A stretch of DNA of 38,619 nucleotides from an uncultured beta proteobacterium (GCA_903948045.1 CAJAXU010000483.1:1-38619), one strand, 5' to 3'. Counted from the first letter of the stretch, positions 1-8,861 are shown. Made by a program: numbers and translations. The notes: a model not told the origin generated them from the letters alone.

Positions 1-2
1 AG

Positions 3-497
3 CATGCCGGCATGGGCACGACGCTGGTGATGGCCATTTTTCGCGGGTCCAAGCTGATTCTGGGCCATGTCGGAGACTCACGTTGTTACCGCTTGCGCGG
101 GGGTGCTCTTCAGCAGCTGACGCGTGACCACTCGGTGCTGCAGGAGCAGATTGACGCCGGATTGCTGACGCCGGAGCAGGCGGCGCTGTCAAGGGATCGC
201 AACCTGGTCACGCGGGCTTTGGGCGTGGAAGGTGCTGCGAAACTTGAGATCAATGATTTTCCTGTGCAGGGCGACGACCTGTACTTGCTGTGTTCAGACG
301 GTTTGACCGATATGGTTCAGGATACGGGCATCGCGGCCACGTTGCGGCAGCGAACCACCCTCGATCAGACGGCGCAGGATCTGGTTCAGATGGCTAACCA
401 GAATGGCGGGCGCGACAATATCGCGGTGGTGCTGGTGCGGGCCAACGAGGCGAACCGTCAGAGCCATTTTCTCGCCAGGCTTTTGGGGAGATCTTAG
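3..497 (+). CDS. PP2C-family Ser/Thr protein phosphatase, 5'-truncated by window edge
   Basis: Frame is open to the window start (HAGMGTTLV...). PP2C motifs: GHVGDSRCYRL, TRDHS, LLCSDGLTDM, GGRDNIAVVLV. Confidence 0.9.
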   Translation, partial: HAGMGTTLVMAIFRGSKLILGHVGDSRCYRLRGGALQQLTRDHSVLQEQIDAGLLTPEQAALSRDRNLVTRALGVEGAAKLEINDFPVQGDDLYLLCSDGLTDMVQDTGIAATLRQRTTLDQTAQDLVQMANQNGGRDNIAVVLVRANEANRQSHFLARLLGRS

Positions 498-590
498 TGT
501 CTCAGCGCTGGTAACGATGCGCAGGTCACGGTCTAAGACCTCGCGAGCATCAATGGCACCTATGTGAGCGACGAAACTGTGTGCAAATGA
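498..590 (+). pseudogene. Remnant of an FHA (forkhead-associated) domain gene
   Basis: Direct translation in frame with the upstream phosphatase gives ..GNDAQVTV*DLASINGTYVSDETVCK*. DLxSxNGTYV is the FHA signature, but stops interrupt the frame and no long ORF covers it. Confidence 0.6.
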
Positions 591-724
591 GTTGGCTCCA
601 AGCCGGTTCATCGGCCGCAGTGTATGCTTTGGCCCTTCAAGGACCTGCTGCCGACCGAGATGCCGGTTGATTTGCTGCGTGATTTAGCCGGCCATTGTCG
701 AGATCTAAAGAGGAAGGAAAGTTG

Positions 725-1519
725 ATGAAGGTTCGTGTACTCGGTTGCTCTGGCGCCATTGCCAGAGATTGCAGGACCACGTCCTTTCTCATCGACCATG
801 ATTTGTTGCTTGACGCCGGAACGGGCGTTGGTGATTTGACCCTGGACGACATGCGTGGCATCAAACATGTGCTGCTGACACATTCGCATCTGGACCATGT
901 GGCTGCATTGCCGCTGATGGTCGACGCCATTGCCGGATCGATTACCCAGCCCCTGCAAATTTACGCTTTGCCCGCCACCCTTGACGCCCTTCGTGCGCAT
1001 ATCTTCAATGGGGTGATCTGGCCTGACTTCAGCCGCATCCCGACACCGCAAAAGCCATTTGTCAGCTTTCATGCCATTGAAGTCGGGCAGATCCTGCAAT
1101 TCGGCCAAAAACGCGTGGAGGTTTTGCCTGCAGTCCATATCGTGCCGGCGGTGGGCTTCGCCGTGTCGACCGAGGGGCAGCCGGCGTGGGTATTTACAGG
1201 CGACACGGAGCGCAACCCGGCGTTTTGGCAGCGAGTCAACCAGCTCGAGGTGGCCATGCTGGTGATTGAAACCGCCTTCAGCAACCGTGAGCAGGATTTG
1301 GCCCGGCGCAGCCTGCACCTCTCGCCCATCGCCTTGGCCGAGGAGCTTGGCTGCATCGCTGAGGGGCGCGACTACCCGATCTACATCACGCACACCAAGC
1401 CGGCGGAAGCCGAGCTGATCATGGCAGAAATCCTGGATTTCGAGCGTTCAAGTGCCTCGGCGTCGGGCAAAGCCCACGACATCCGGTGGCTGCTGGCGGG
1501 TCAGGAGTTCGACCTGTGA
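725..1519 (+). CDS. MBL-fold metallo-hydrolase, class II 3',5'-cyclic-nucleotide phosphodiesterase-like
   Basis: MKVRVLGCSGAIARDCRTTSFLID; HSHLDHVAALP metal-binding motif; THTKPAE C-terminal motif. Start set at ATG 725, downstream of the gaggaaggaaag RBS-like sequence. Confidence 0.85.
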   Translation: MKVRVLGCSGAIARDCRTTSFLIDHDLLLDAGTGVGDLTLDDMRGIKHVLLTHSHLDHVAALPLMVDAIAGSITQPLQIYALPATLDALRAHIFNGVIWPDFSRIPTPQKPFVSFHAIEVGQILQFGQKRVEVLPAVHIVPAVGFAVSTEGQPAWVFTGDTERNPAFWQRVNQLEVAMLVIETAFSNREQDLARRSLHLSPIALAEELGCIAEGRDYPIYITHTKPAEAELIMAEILDFERSSASASGKAHDIRWLLAGQEFDL

Positions 1520-3921
1520 GTGCCGCGCTCAAGGCCGGCTTGCCTGAGCCGTCCTTTGAAGCGCTCCAAAAATTGCCGGCAGACGAACGTGGCTTGCCAT
1601 TTGAGGCCCTGTTCTACAAGCACTTGCAGCAGGTCTCGGCGCGTATTCACGAGACAGATAACCTGGACCAGATCATGCTGGACGCCAGCGCCGATATCTG
1701 CGCGCTGTTCAACGCCGAGCGGCTGACCATGTACGCCGTTAACGCGGAGCAGTCGACGATTGTGTCCAAAGTTAAGACCGGCCTGAGCAGCAGCACCGAT
1801 CTCAAGCTGCCGATATCGGCACAAAGTATTGCAGGCTACGTTGCCTCCAGCCGCCAGTTGCTGAACTTGGCGGATGCCTATGATGAGCAGGCACTGCGGC
1901 GCATCCATCCGGATCTGAAATTTCTGAAGACTGTCGATCAGCGCTCCGGTTACCGTACGCGCCAGATGCTGGTCGCCCCGATCGTCGAGGGCGGCACGCT
2001 GCATGGCGTCCTGCAGATCATCAACAACCGGAACAACCAGACCTTCTCGGATCTTGAGGTGGACGGGGCCCTGCAGTTGTGCCGGACACTCGCCACTGCG
2101 ATCCGCCAGCGCGTCGAGAAGGCCTCACTCGGCCTGCGCCGGCGGGCCACCAAGTACGACGGGCTGGTCTTGGGTGGCGCCCTGACCACCGAGGCGCTCG
2201 AACAAAGCTGGCAGTTGGCCCGCGCTGGGGGGCACCCGGTCGAGCAGGTGATGATGACCCAGTTCAAGGTGGCAGCAGCCCAGATCGGCCAATCGCTGGC
2301 CCGCTATTTCGACGTGCCCTATGAACCGTTCCAGGCCAATCGGCTGCGGGCGGAGCCGCTGCATGGCATGCTCAAACGCGACTTTGTCGACAAACAAGGC
2401 TGGATCCCGCTGGAAGAGTCCGCCGTTGGCTTAGTGGTGATGTGCATGGATCCAGAGACAGTGCGCAGTTCGCGCATCGTGCCGCAGGTGTTTCCCCGCG
2501 TCACCCGCTTTGCCTACCGTGTGACAACACAGGCTGAATTTCAGGAGACGCTGGCGCAAATTTTTGGCGCGGCCGGTGGTCTGTCCATTGATGAAATGCT
2601 GGCCGACATGGATGGTGCGCCGATCGATGACGGCAGCAGCGATGATTCGCTCGAGTCGGCCGCCGCGGACAACGAGCTGGTCAAATTCGTCAACAAGGTC
2701 ATCATTGACGCGTACCACCAAAAGGCCTCGGACATTCACATCGAGCCCATGCCGGGCAAGCTTAAAACCGGTATCCGCTTCCGCATCGATGGCACGCTGA
2801 TGCCCTATATTGAAGTCCCGGCGCATTTTCGTCAGGCCATGGTGACTCGACTCAAGATCATGTGCGATCTCGATATTTCAGAGCGCCGCAGGCCGCAGGA
2901 CGGCAAGATCAAGTTCAAGAAGTACGGGCCGCTCGATATTGAACTGCGGGTGGCCACCATTCCGTCCGCCGGTGGCGTTGAGGACGTGGTGATGCGGATT
3001 CTGGCCGCAGGCGAGCCCATCCCGCTGAACCAGCTGGGACTGACGCCGCACAACCGAGAGCGAGTGGTGAAAACCGTTGAAAAGCCCTACGGTCTGTTTT
3101 ACGTCTGTGGCCCCACTGGGTCTGGCAAGACCACCACCCTGCATTCGATCCTCAGCCACCTGAACCGGCCCGACACCAAGATCTGGACCTGTGAAGACCC
3201 GGTGGAAATCACGCAAAAAGGCCTGCGTCAGGTGCAGGTCAACAAGAAGGCGGGCATTGACTTTGCGCTGGTAATGCGGGCCTTCTTGCGCGCGGACCCG
3301 GACATCATCATGGTCGGTGAGTCGCGCGACAAGGAAACCGTCTCGATGGGTGTGGAGGCGTCGCTGACCGGGCACCTGGTGTTTTCCACCCTGCACACCA
3401 ACTCGGCGCCCGAGTCGATCACGCGCCTGCTGGACATGGGCATGGACCCGTTCAACTTTGCCGACGCCCTGCTCGGCATCCTGGCGCAGCGGCTGACCAA
3501 AAAGCTGTGCGCCTGCAAGGCCGCTTATGTGCCCGAGGCGGAAGAGCTGGAGGTGTTTGCGGCCGAATACGCGGAAGAACTTAGCCACTCCACCGCCTGG
3601 CAACTTGACTTGGCCGGGGAAACCAGTCGTTTGATTGAGAGCTGGCGGCAGATGCATGGTCAGGATGGGCAGATCCAGCTGTACCGGGCGGTCGGTTGCG
3701 ACAAATGCAATCAGACCGGCTACAAAGGCCGCATCGGCTTGCATGAGCTGCTGATCGCCGACGAAGAGATCAAAAAACTGATACAGCAGCGGGCCCGCGT
3801 GGCGGAAATTTTTGCAGCGGCAGTGCAGTCAGGCATGCACACCCTCAAGATGGACGGCATGGAGAAGGTCATGATGGGGCTGACCGATCTCAAGATGGTG
3901 CGCTCGGTCTGTATCCGTTGA
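1516..3921 (+). CDS. GspE/PulE/PilB-family ATPase with N-terminal GAF and MshEN-like domains
   Basis: Walker A GPTGSGKTTTLHSIL, CEDPVE, RADPDIIMVGESRD, and the Zn-type CACKAAY...CDKCNQTGYKGRIGLHELL motif. N-terminus is GAF-like (DQIMLDASADICALFNAERLTMYAVN...). Likely GTG start at 1516 overlapping the upstream stop. Confidence 0.9.
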   Translation: MSAALKAGLPEPSFEALQKLPADERGLPFEALFYKHLQQVSARIHETDNLDQIMLDASADICALFNAERLTMYAVNAEQSTIVSKVKTGLSSSTDLKLPISAQSIAGYVASSRQLLNLADAYDEQALRRIHPDLKFLKTVDQRSGYRTRQMLVAPIVEGGTLHGVLQIINNRNNQTFSDLEVDGALQLCRTLATAIRQRVEKASLGLRRRATKYDGLVLGGALTTEALEQSWQLARAGGHPVEQVMMTQFKVAAAQIGQSLARYFDVPYEPFQANRLRAEPLHGMLKRDFVDKQGWIPLEESAVGLVVMCMDPETVRSSRIVPQVFPRVTRFAYRVTTQAEFQETLAQIFGAAGGLSIDEMLADMDGAPIDDGSSDDSLESAAADNELVKFVNKVIIDAYHQKASDIHIEPMPGKLKTGIRFRIDGTLMPYIEVPAHFRQAMVTRLKIMCDLDISERRRPQDGKIKFKKYGPLDIELRVATIPSAGGVEDVVMRILAAGEPIPLNQLGLTPHNRERVVKTVEKPYGLFYVCGPTGSGKTTTLHSILSHLNRPDTKIWTCEDPVEITQKGLRQVQVNKKAGIDFALVMRAFLRADPDIIMVGESRDKETVSMGVEASLTGHLVFSTLHTNSAPESITRLLDMGMDPFNFADALLGILAQRLTKKLCACKAAYVPEAEELEVFAAEYAEELSHSTAWQLDLAGETSRLIESWRQMHGQDGQIQLYRAVGCDKCNQTGYKGRIGLHELLIADEEIKKLIQQRARVAEIFAAAVQSGMHTLKMDGMEKVMMGLTDLKMVRSVCIR

Positions 3922-3944
3922 CTGACAAAAGTGGACTGACAAAA
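3920..3944 (+). repeat. Short tandem direct repeat GACTGACAAAA x2 upstream of the pilin promoter
   Basis: gactgacaaaa at 3920-3930 and 3934-3944, 14-bp period. Confidence 0.7.
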
Positions 3945-4020
3945 ATGTCGATAAGGCTTTGAAAAATCTCAAATGCTAGCCAAATCGCGCAAAATCGACA
4001 AAAATGGCACTCCTATGTGT

Positions 4021-4036
4021 TGGCATGAATGATGCT
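4021..4036 (+). promoter_or_regulatory. Sigma-54 (RpoN) -24/-12 promoter of the pilin gene
   Basis: TGGCATGAATGATGCT matches TGGCAC-N5-TTGCW with exact GG-N10-GC spacing, about 50 bp upstream of the pilin ATG. Type IV pilins are commonly RpoN/PilR-dependent. Confidence 0.75.
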
Positions 4037-4086
4037 GATACACAGACGGAGAGACAGGTGTTTGGTTTTTTATCAAGGAGTTTTTC

Positions 4087-4503
4087 ATGAAGCGTTCTAT
4101 GCAAAAGGGTTTTACCCTGATCGAGTTGATGATTGTGGTGGCCATCATTGGTATCTTGGCCGCCGTCGCGCTGCCGGCTTACCAGGATTACACCAAGAAG
4201 GCCAAGTTTGCTGAGGTGGTCTCGGTGGCCAACACCTACAAAACGGCCGTTGCCACCTGCGCTCAGGAGGCCGGTACGCTGACGGGTTGTAACGCTGGCG
4301 CGCTTGGCGTCCCTGCCACCACCGCGACCACGCACGTGGCGTCGGTTGCTGTCGCTGATGGCGTCATCACCGTGACCCCGACGTCGACCACTGCCGCCAC
4401 CGCCACACTCAAGCTGACACCGACCATGACTGCCGGTGCGCCAATGACCTGGTCCAATGCTGGCAGCGGTTGCCTGACGTCGAGCCCGATCCTTTGTAAG
4501 TAA
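4087..4503 (+). CDS. pilA: Type IVa major pilin (PilA-like prepilin)
   Basis: Leader MKRSMQKG followed by [36 protein letters not shown]-terminal Cys pair [11 protein letters not shown]; good RBS (aaggag). Confidence 0.93.
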   Translation: MKRSMQKGFTLIELMIVVAIIGILAAVALPAYQDYTKKAKFAEVVSVANTYKTAVATCAQEAGTLTGCNAGALGVPATTATTHVASVAVADGVITVTPTSTTAATATLKLTPTMTAGAPMTWSNAGSGCLTSSPILCK

Positions 4504-4547
4504 GGGTTGACGCCAGCGGACGCGGCCTCTCTGGGCCGCTCCGTTTG

Positions 4548-4576
4548 AAAAAGCGCTGGCGACAGCGCTTTTTTTC
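4548..4576 (+). terminator. Rho-independent terminator downstream of pilin
   Basis: aaaaAGCGCTggcgacAGCGCTttttttt: 6-bp GC-containing stem extended by A/T pairing, followed by a T run. Confidence 0.85.
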
Positions 4577-4625
4577 TGTCTGCAGCTAACCTGCCTACCT
4601 AGAAAATATCCAAGACGATTGCCTT

Positions 4626-6137
4626 ATGCCATCATCTAGCCACGGCGTCCTCACCCGGGCAATCGGCGTCTTCTTGCTGCTGTTGCCTTGGCTCAATCCG
4701 TTTGCCCCTGCCCCGACCAGTCAGGTGGTGCAAAGCCTGCTGAGTCTGAGTTGTCTAGCGCTGCTGCTGCCGATGCCGCTGTGGCAAGGTGGTGGCGCAG
4801 TGCTGGTCAGGGTGGCAGCGCCGGCCTGGTTGTTGGCGGCTTTGCTGAGCTGTCTGATCGCCATGTTGCAATATTTTGGGGTAGGGCAGGCTTGGTCGCC
4901 CTGGGTCAACAGCGCGAGCGTCGGCGAGGCTTTTGCCAATCTGCGCCAACGCAACCAATTTGCCACCCTGACCACCATCGGGTTGGCCGCATTGCTGTGG
5001 TGGGCGCAAGCCGTGCGAACGCTGCCTTGGGCATCGTCTGCCAGCCTGCTCGCTGCCGTCCTGCTGGGGCTTGGTAATGCCGCATCGTCGTCGCGAACCG
5101 GCCTGCTCGAGCTGCTGGCATTGGCCTTGCTGCTACTGGTCTGGCAGCAGTGGCGGCACCCCCTGGTCTGGCGGGTGATGCTGACGGTTGGCGCTGCCTA
5201 CGCCAGCGCAACCCTGCTGCTGCCCTGGTTGGCTGGCCTGGGCGTTGGCGGTGCCGGCATCTTGGCGCGGATGCAGGAGCAAGCGCCAATTTGTGCCAGC
5301 CGACTCACGCTGTGGCACAACGTGCTGTATTTGATTGCAGAAAAGCCCTGGACCGGCTGGGGCTGGGGCGAACTGGACTACGCCCATTTCATCACCCTCT
5401 ACCCGGGTCCGCGCTTTTGCGATATCTTGAGCAACGCGCACAACCTGCCGCTGCACTTGGCGGTGGAGCTGGGCCTGCCGGTGGCCACCCTGTTGTGCGG
5501 CGGCGGCTTGTGGGTGCTGTGGCGGGCCAAACCCTGGCGTGAGCCCAACCCCACCCGGCAATTGGCCTGGGCAGTCCTGGCGCTCCTGGGCTTGCACAGC
5601 TTGCTGGAGTACCCCCTTTGGTACGGGCCGTTTCAACTGGCCGCTGGTTTGGCGCTCACCCTGCTGTGGCTGACCAGACCGGCCTCATTGCTGGTGCCAC
5701 GGTTGGCTCGGTCCGCTCGCTCTTTGGCTGCGGCGCCCGAGCTTTGGCGGCTGGCCATTGCGATCAGCCTCATGCTCGCCGTGCTGTATGCGGCCTGGGA
5801 CTACCAACGTATTCGCCAGATCTACCTGCCCGTCGCAGAGCGGGCGGCGCCCTACCGCGACAACACCCTGGCTAAGCTGCAGGGTTCCGGGTTGTTTGGT
5901 CCGCAGGTCGATTTTGCTGAGCTCACCACCACGGTGCTCAGCCCAGCCAACGCTTCCGCCAGCCAGGCGCTGGCGGAAGCGATGCTGCATTTTTCGCCGG
6001 AACCACGCGTGATTGAAAAACTGATTGACAGTTTGCTGCTGCAAGGCGAAGACGAAGCGCTAAAGTTTTATCTGGCGCGCTTCCAGGCGGCTTTTCCGGA
6101 GCCCTATAGCGCTTGGGCCAGTCGAAGCGGACGGTAA
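4626..6137 (+). CDS. Wzy_C-type O-oligosaccharyltransferase (PglL/TfpO-like), likely pilin glycosylation
   Basis: Multi-TM protein; NAHNLPLHLAVELGLPVA (Wzy_C His loop) and HSLLEYPLWYGPFQLAAGLALTLLW (PglL/DUF3366-like C-terminus). Located immediately after the pilin gene. Confidence 0.85.
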   Translation: MPSSSHGVLTRAIGVFLLLLPWLNPFAPAPTSQVVQSLLSLSCLALLLPMPLWQGGGAVLVRVAAPAWLLAALLSCLIAMLQYFGVGQAWSPWVNSASVGEAFANLRQRNQFATLTTIGLAALLWWAQAVRTLPWASSASLLAAVLLGLGNAASSSRTGLLELLALALLLLVWQQWRHPLVWRVMLTVGAAYASATLLLPWLAGLGVGGAGILARMQEQAPICASRLTLWHNVLYLIAEKPWTGWGWGELDYAHFITLYPGPRFCDILSNAHNLPLHLAVELGLPVATLLCGGGLWVLWRAKPWREPNPTRQLAWAVLALLGLHSLLEYPLWYGPFQLAAGLALTLLWLTRPASLLVPRLARSARSLAAAPELWRLAIAISLMLAVLYAAWDYQRIRQIYLPVAERAAPYRDNTLAKLQGSGLFGPQVDFAELTTTVLSPANASASQALAEAMLHFSPEPRVIEKLIDSLLLQGEDEALKFYLARFQAAFPEPYSAWASRSGR

Positions 6138-6142
6138 AGGCC

Positions 6143-6156
6143 GTTTGCAGCGGTTC
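6143..6156 (+). repeat. Left copy of 14-bp direct repeat GTTTGCAGCGGTTC (putative island boundary)
   Basis: Exact match to 19346-19359; lies 5 bp after the pglL stop codon. Confidence 0.6.
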
Positions 6157-6277
6157 GCACAATGGTGGGAGCATGTCACCTCAATCCGGTCAGAACGAAA
6201 ATGGACGGTGCTATTTACTATCAACGGTCCGTGCTCGGGTCTTTGGGGAGGAATATGGCCAACCTTGTTGTGCGTTT

Positions 6278-7804
6278 CTAGTCCTTGATGCTTGACTTTC
6301 GAGGCCAGCGGCTACGCGTCTTGAGGGCCAGCCCGCTGGTGCGGCGCACGAACCGTTGAGTGTCGTCGACGTTGACCTGATAGTCCCAGGGCGGACGCAT
6401 TTCGCTCGGCAGTTCCTTGATGAAGCGTCGTCGTGTTTGGCTCTTCAGCACCTCGTTGCGAATCCGTTCCGGTTCCCACCAGGAGAGCAGTTCGTTACGC
6501 AGCCCGGCCAGCACTTCGCCCGCGATGGAGGCAATGTTGTGCAGTTCGTTCGGATCCGCCACCATATCGTAGAGCTGGTCCTGATGACCATGGGTATAAA
6601 TGAGCTTGTAGCGTCCGCGCCGCAGCATGCAGCAGGGAGTCGATACCCCATCGGCCATGTACTCCACGAAGGCTGTCGCTTGGTCTGGGTCCGAGCGGCC
6701 CTCCATCAGCGGTCGCAGCGAACGGCCGTCGATCGGGTCGACCCATTTTGTTGTCGCGCCGTCAGTGCAGAAGTCAATCAGCGTTGGCAGCAGGTCGACG
6801 TGGGAGGCGCAGTCCGGGATCCGACGCATCGTCGACGACCCCGGCGGGCGGATGAGCAGCGGCACCTTGGCCGACCAGTCGAAGAACACTCGCTTGAACC
6901 ACATTCCGCGCTCGCCCATCATTTCGCCGTGGTCGGTGGTGAAGACTACGATGGTGTCGTCATCCATGCCTGAGCGCTTCAGGGTGAGAAGCAGGTTGCC
7001 CACCTTGTCGTCAATGTAGCTGATCATCGCGTAGTAGGTGTGGCGGGCACGGCGGATCTGCTCTTCGCTGGCGGACTTCTCGGCCAGACCATGCGAATGC
7101 TGGATCCAGCGGCTTAGGGTGTCACGCTGCTCCATCGGCATATCGCCAACAATCGGCAGGTTGATTTCCTCAGGTTTGTAGCGCTCCAGGTATTCCGGAA
7201 GGATGTGGAACGGCGGGTGCGGGTGGGTGAACGAGACACACAAGAAGAACGGGGCAGTCGAGTCGTCCCGCGCTAGGTCGTAGAGGCACTGGACGGACTT
7301 TGTCTCTACCTCTTCGTCATAGTCGAGTTGCAGGCTGCGGTAGCATAGGCCGCTCTCGTCTATTGTCCCGAGGTTGTATCCTGATGGGGCGGTTTCATTC
7401 TCTTTCTTGCGCCAGTCGGCCGTCCATGCGAAGTCTGACGGGTAGATGTCCGTGGTTAGGCGTTGCTGGAACCCGTGCAACTGGTCCGGTCCAGCGAAGT
7501 GCATTTTGCCTGACAAGATGGTCTTGTAGCCCAGGCTATTGAGGTAGTACGGTAGGGTTGGCGTGGCGGCAGGGAATTCGCTGGCGTTGTCGAAGGCGCC
7601 GATGCGAGAGGCGAACTGGCCGGCCATCAGCGACGAACGCGCCGGCGAACACAAAGGGAAGTTGCAGTAAGCGTTGTCGAAGACTGCCGACCGCTTGGCG
7701 AGCTCTTCGAGGTAGGGAGCCTTGACCGCGACGTTGCCATGAAACGGTAGTGCGAGTGCCGATAACTGGTCAGCCATTATCAACAGGATGTTGGGGCGTT
7801 TCAT
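6278..7804 (-). CDS. Sulfatase, choline-sulfatase (BetC)-like
   Basis: RPNILLIMADQLSALALPFHG, CSPARSSLMAGQ (Cys-type formylglycine motif CxPxR), LSGKMHFAGPDQLHGFQQRLTTDIYPSDF (BetC-like), TTDHGEMMGERGMWFK. Confidence 0.9.
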   Translation of the reverse strand: MKRPNILLIMADQLSALALPFHGNVAVKAPYLEELAKRSAVFDNAYCNFPLCSPARSSLMAGQFASRIGAFDNASEFPAATPTLPYYLNSLGYKTILSGKMHFAGPDQLHGFQQRLTTDIYPSDFAWTADWRKKENETAPSGYNLGTIDESGLCYRSLQLDYDEEVETKSVQCLYDLARDDSTAPFFLCVSFTHPHPPFHILPEYLERYKPEEINLPIVGDMPMEQRDTLSRWIQHSHGLAEKSASEEQIRRARHTYYAMISYIDDKVGNLLLTLKRSGMDDDTIVVFTTDHGEMMGERGMWFKRVFFDWSAKVPLLIRPPGSSTMRRIPDCASHVDLLPTLIDFCTDGATTKWVDPIDGRSLRPLMEGRSDPDQATAFVEYMADGVSTPCCMLRRGRYKLIYTHGHQDQLYDMVADPNELHNIASIAGEVLAGLRNELLSWWEPERIRNEVLKSQTRRRFIKELPSEMRPPWDYQVNVDDTQRFVRRTSGLALKTRSRWPRKSSIKD

Positions 7805-7883
7805 GTGGAGGACTTTCGTTGCGGACGTTTTCGGAGTTGGTCCAGCGCCATACGATAGGGGCGGCGCAACTGCTGCTACCTCG

Positions 7884-8861
7884 TTATTCAGTCAGCTTGA
7901 TGTTGCGCTCGCGCACGGTGTCGGCCATTTTCTTCATGTCGCTGGCGATGAACCCCCGGAACTCCTCGGCGCTGCCCCCCGTCGGGAAGCACCCCAGTAA
8001 CGCGAACTGAGCGATGACTTCTGGGTTCGCCAGGATGCGGTTTACCTCGGTGTTGAGCCTGTTGACGATGGCTGGCGGAGTGCCGGCGGGGGCTAGTAAA
8101 CCGAACCAAGCTACCGTATCGACTGCAGGATAGCCAAGTTCACGCATCGTCGCGACGTCGGGCAACGCGTCAAAGCGTTTGGGGCCGATCACTGCGAGGG
8201 CCCGTAACTTGTTTGCCTTTAGCATGGCACTGGTCACGCCGAGTCCGTGCATGCCGGCGCTCACCCGACCGGTGATGATGTCTCCGAGGGCCTGGGCTGA
8301 ACCCTTGTAGGGAACGTGCAGTGCTTTGAACCCGGCCACATCGGCCAGGGTTTCGATCGCGAAGTGCGCCCTGCTGCCGTTTCCTGCGCTGGCCATCGAG
8401 GCTTTGGATGGGTCTGAGCGCGCGGTGTCGATGTATTCCTTGAGAGTTTTAACGGGAGAGGACGCCGAGACTACAACCAGAAAGGGGATCGAGGTTGTAT
8501 TGATGATCGGTACAAAGTCCTTGACGGTATCGAATGGAAGCTTGTCGTACAGTGAGGGGTTACTGGTATGGGTGGCCGCAGCCCATAACAACGTGTAGCC
8601 GTCTGCCGGGCTTTTGGCCACGATGTCGGAGCCAAGAAGGGTCGCAGCACCAGCCTTGTTTTCAACCACCACCTGCACGCCTAGAGCCGACGCGAGATGG
8701 CGTGCCACGATACGGGCCGACGAGTCGCTGTCACCACCTGGACCATAGGGCGAGATCAGGCGGATCAACCGATTCGGCCAAGCGGACTGCGCAAAGGCAA
8801 GGTGCGGTACCGCACCGGCCGCTGCGAGCACGAGGGCGGCTCGTCTGGAAATTTTCAGCAT
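7884..8861 (-). CDS. Tripartite tricarboxylate transporter substrate-binding protein (Bug/TctC family)
   Basis: Signal peptide (..AAAGAVPHLAFAQ) then WPNRLIRLISPYGPGGDSDSSARIVA, VVENKAGAATLLGSDIVAKSPADGYTLL; typical Bug architecture. Confidence 0.92.
   Translation of the reverse strand: MLKISRRAALVLAAAGAVPHLAFAQSAWPNRLIRLISPYGPGGDSDSSARIVARHLASALGVQVVVENKAGAATLLGSDIVAKSPADGYTLLWAAATHTSNPSLYDKLPFDTVKDFVPIINTTSIPFLVVVSASSPVKTLKEYIDTARSDPSKASMASAGNGSRAHFAIETLADVAGFKALHVPYKGSAQALGDIITGRVSAGMHGLGVTSAMLKANKLRALAVIGPKRFDALPDVATMRELGYPAVDTVAWFGLLAPAGTPPAIVNRLNTEVNRILANPEVIAQFALLGCFPTGGSAEEFRGFIASDMKKMADTVRERNIKLTE

Noticed and set aside
608-1393. Long reverse ORF (261 aa) opposite the MBL hydrolase gene
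   Set aside because: Antisense shadow ORF typical of GC-rich DNA; no recognisable motifs, and the + strand gene is clearly real.
2878-3744. 288-aa reverse ORF opposite the GspE-like ATPase
   Set aside because: Fully antisense to the conserved ATPase domain; Gln/Arg/Gly-rich shadow translation without a domain.
4012-4033. TGGCACTCCTATGTGTTGGCA near 4011 as a possible sigma-54 promoter
   Set aside because: The upstream half matches TGGCAC but GG-to-GC spacing is wrong; the overlapping TGGCATGAATGATGCT at 4021 has exact spacing.
6278-7804. Naming the sulfatase betC and assigning choline-sulfate use
   Set aside because: Sequence is BetC-like, but neighbours are CoA-dependent catabolic genes without choline/betaine dehydrogenases or a choline transporter, so the substrate is unproven.
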